Source: Moraxellaceae bacterium
GTDB lineage: Bacteria > Pseudomonadota > Gammaproteobacteria > Pseudomonadales > Moraxellaceae
Direction: 5' to 3'
Length of the DNA: 7,558 nucleotides
NCBI GenBank assembly: GCA_030684415.1
Contig: JAUXNL010000287.1
Span: forward strand, 1-7,558
Shown here: piece by piece, positions 6,298-7,558 of the stretch
Position numbering within the stretch: position 1 is the first letter of the stretch
How the letters are laid out: every line of letters starts with the position of its first letter
Made by a program: the position numbers and the translations under genes
The notes under the pieces: generated by a model
What the model was told of the DNA's origin: nothing
The model's database searches: none
What the model saw: only the letters and a program-made list of their open reading frames with translations

Positions 6298-6316
6298 CCC
6301 TTCGGCAAGCTCAGGG
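6298..6316. repeat. CCCTTCGGCAAGCTCAGGG short repeat
   Basis: Contains GCCCT (6297-6301) paired with AGGGC (6313-6317). It matches the form of a small interspersed repeat (CCCTTCGACAAGCTCAGGG) that I recall between genes in many proteobacterial genomes; that recollection was not checked. It starts five bases after copy B ends. Confidence 0.55.
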
Positions 6317-6327
6317 CGAGCAGCAAA

Positions 6328-6447
6328 TCACTGAGTGTCGCCAAAGCGCTTCTGCATAACCTCATTCACCATAAAGGCCCACAGCAGATGCCCTTGGGCG
6401 GCGCCGAGCCGATGAAAACGAAGTGATCCAGGCACTCTGTGCCGCAA
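6328..6447 (-). other. 39-codon open frame directly after, and in frame with, the slt stop
   Basis: After the slt TGA (6448-6450) the same frame stays open for 39 codons to a TGA at 6328-6330. It includes LLWAFMVNEVMQKRFGDTQ. There is no ATG near its beginning, only TTG at 6445-6447 and GTG at 6433-6435, and no clear binding site. It may be chance, a gene remnant or a readthrough extension; I do not recognise it. Confidence 0.2.
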
Positions 6448-7558
6448 TCAAGGACCGCCAATCACTTGCGGATTGCGCGCCGGAATGGTGCCCAGACGCT
6501 CCGTCAGCGTACGCCTGCTTTCGCCGAACACCGTGCTGTAGGCCACGGCATTCGCCATCACTTTCTTTACATAGTCGCGTGTTTCCAGAAACGGAATGGA
6601 CTCGACGTAAACGGCGGCTTCCATATCGCGGTCCACAGGCTGCCACTGCCGGGCACGGTTGGGGCCGGCGTTATAACCGGCGGTGGCCAGCACGGGCTGG
6701 CTGGAAAGCTGCTCCAGCACATGCTTCATGTAATAAGTGCCCAACTGCACATTGATACCAATTTCGTTAACCATACTGGCGTGATACTTGAGACCGATAC
6801 GGTTCGCCACCCACTGCGCCGTCCCCGGCATCAACTGCATCAGGCCACTCGCGCCCACACCCGAGCGCGCTGCCGTGATGAAGCGGCTCTCCTGACGGAT
6901 CAGCCCGTAAATCCATGACTCATCCAGCCCTAGTTCACGCGCATAGCCACGCGTCACTTCACGATAAGGAGAGAGGTAACGCAGGTTGTAATTGTGCAAC
7001 TGCTTCGTGCGGTCGGCCGCGTAAATCGCGCGGTCGTACCAGCCGGCCTGATTCGCGGCCTCCGCCGCCACCAGCAACAGACGGTCATCGGCGCCGCGCA
7101 AGGACCAGTTCCATTCGCGCACCGCTTCGGTCCGCAAGTCCAGCTCGCGCAAGGCCAGCGCACGCTGCAGGCCAGCGTTTGCCTGCAGGCGTCGCCAGTC
7201 TTCGTCGGCCACGCGGTAGACACTGCTGGCAGGCGCGGCAATCGGCCCCAGACGGTCGCGCGACAGCAGGCCGTAGTAATCATCGTCCACGCTGAGCTGC
7301 GCAAAAATCCGGTTGGCTTCGGGAACCGCCTTGGCGGCCTCTAGCGCACGCGCCTCCCAGTACTGCCAAGGGCGCAGTTGCCGGGTGCTGTCGCTCAACT
7401 GGCGAATGGACGCCAACACCGTTTCCCACTGTCCGGCACGTAGCGCGATCCGGATACGCCACTCCAGCATGGCATCCGACCATGGCGTCTTGCCTTCGGT
7501 GGCGGCAAACCATTGCAACGCGCGCTCATCGTGTTTGCGCGCCGCCGCCAGCGCAACC
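6448..7558 (-). CDS. slt: soluble lytic murein transglycosylase (Slt70 type), 5' end beyond window
   Basis: Periplasmic enzyme that cleaves the MurNAc-GlcNAc bond of peptidoglycan with formation of 1,6-anhydroMurNAc. About 370 C-terminal residues are visible; E. coli Slt70 is about 645, so the signal peptide and much of the alpha-helical doughnut are outside. The visible upper part is helical repeats of the U/linker type (WRIRIALRAGQWETVL, WQYWEARALE, DDDYYGLLSRDRLG). The catalytic lysozyme-like domain follows: YGLIRQESRF carries the catalytic glutamate (codon 6889-6891). The second motif is GVGASGLMQLMPGTAQWVA and the third GYNAGPNRARQW, followed by ESIPFLETRDYVKKV. The end, LGTIPARNPQVIGGP, is a normal family C-terminus. 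The frame stays open to the window edge; the TTG at 7516-7518 is an internal codon, not the start. No functional link to the copper genes is evident. Confidence 0.96.
   Translation of the reverse strand, partial: VALAAARKHDERALQWFAATEGKTPWSDAMLEWRIRIALRAGQWETVLASIRQLSDSTRQLRPWQYWEARALEAAKAVPEANRIFAQLSVDDDYYGLLSRDRLGPIAAPASSVYRVADEDWRRLQANAGLQRALALRELDLRTEAVREWNWSLRGADDRLLLVAAEAANQAGWYDRAIYAADRTKQLHNYNLRYLSPYREVTRGYARELGLDESWIYGLIRQESRFITAARSGVGASGLMQLMPGTAQWVANRIGLKYHASMVNEIGINVQLGTYYMKHVLEQLSSQPVLATAGYNAGPNRARQWQPVDRDMEAAVYVESIPFLETRDYVKKVMANAVAYSTVFGESRRTLTERLGTIPARNPQVIGGP

Larger units (their letters stand above)
6059..6447. other. 389-base gap between slt and the SCO gene
   Basis: From the SCO side it holds about 100 bases (6059-6156) that should include the SCO promoter, though I could not pick out convincing boxes. 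Then come structured repeat copy B (6157-6292), a short CCCTTCGGCAAGCTCAGGG element (6298-6316), and about 120 bases next to the slt stop that form an open frame of uncertain meaning. I see no tRNA-like fold and no hairpin with a U-run. Confidence 0.65.

Noticed and set aside
5895..6365. 156-codon minus-strand open frame over the SCO start and repeat B
   Set aside because: It overlaps the SCO N-terminus in another frame and translates the hairpin repeat; no binding site and no family resemblance.

Overview
All five protein genes in this GC-rich window lie on the minus strand, so transcription runs from high to low coordinates. Reading that way: the C-terminal part of a Slt70-type soluble lytic transglycosylase (cut by the window end), a SCO1/SenC copper chaperone, a periplasmic PCu(A)C copper chaperone with an unusual linker and a histidine tail, and an RND efflux pair made of a lipoprotein adaptor (AcrA/MexA type) and an inner-membrane permease (AcrB/MexB type, cut by the window start). 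The proteins point to a Gram-negative proteobacterium. The Slt wording around its catalytic motif looks betaproteobacterial to me, but I would not exclude a gammaproteobacterium.

Layout: 1-2840 permease (partial); 2856-4031 adaptor, 15 bases upstream of the permease, with the permease ribosome binding site overlapping the adaptor stop, so these two form an operon; 4032-4547 a 516-base gap with a candidate operator and a dense cluster of hairpin repeats; 4548-5144 PCu(A)C chaperone; 5145-5437 a 293-base gap with a tandem repeat; 5438-6058 SCO; 6059-6447 a 389-base gap with a second copy of the structured repeat; 6448-7558 Slt (partial).

Functionally, SCO and PCu(A)C are a known pair that deliver copper to the CuA/CuB sites of haem-copper oxidases, although no oxidase gene is in view. 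The efflux pair would need an outer-membrane TolC/OprM-type channel, which would have to lie beyond the window start or elsewhere. No efflux regulator gene is visible.

The genes themselves are ordinary. The feature most worth a second look is non-coding: a family of structured, mosaic repeats confined to the gaps. Two copies (4387-4518 on minus, 6157-6292 on plus) are about 80% identical by hand alignment over 113 columns and keep their hairpins, including two base pairs in the first stem that differ between copies in a compensating way. A third locus (5390-5441) is a perfect 19-bp inverted repeat overlapping the SCO stop codon; it shares a 32-33 base hairpin core with the first. I see no CRISPR, tRNA, rRNA, insertion sequence or defence-type gene, and no convincing new multi-gene system.
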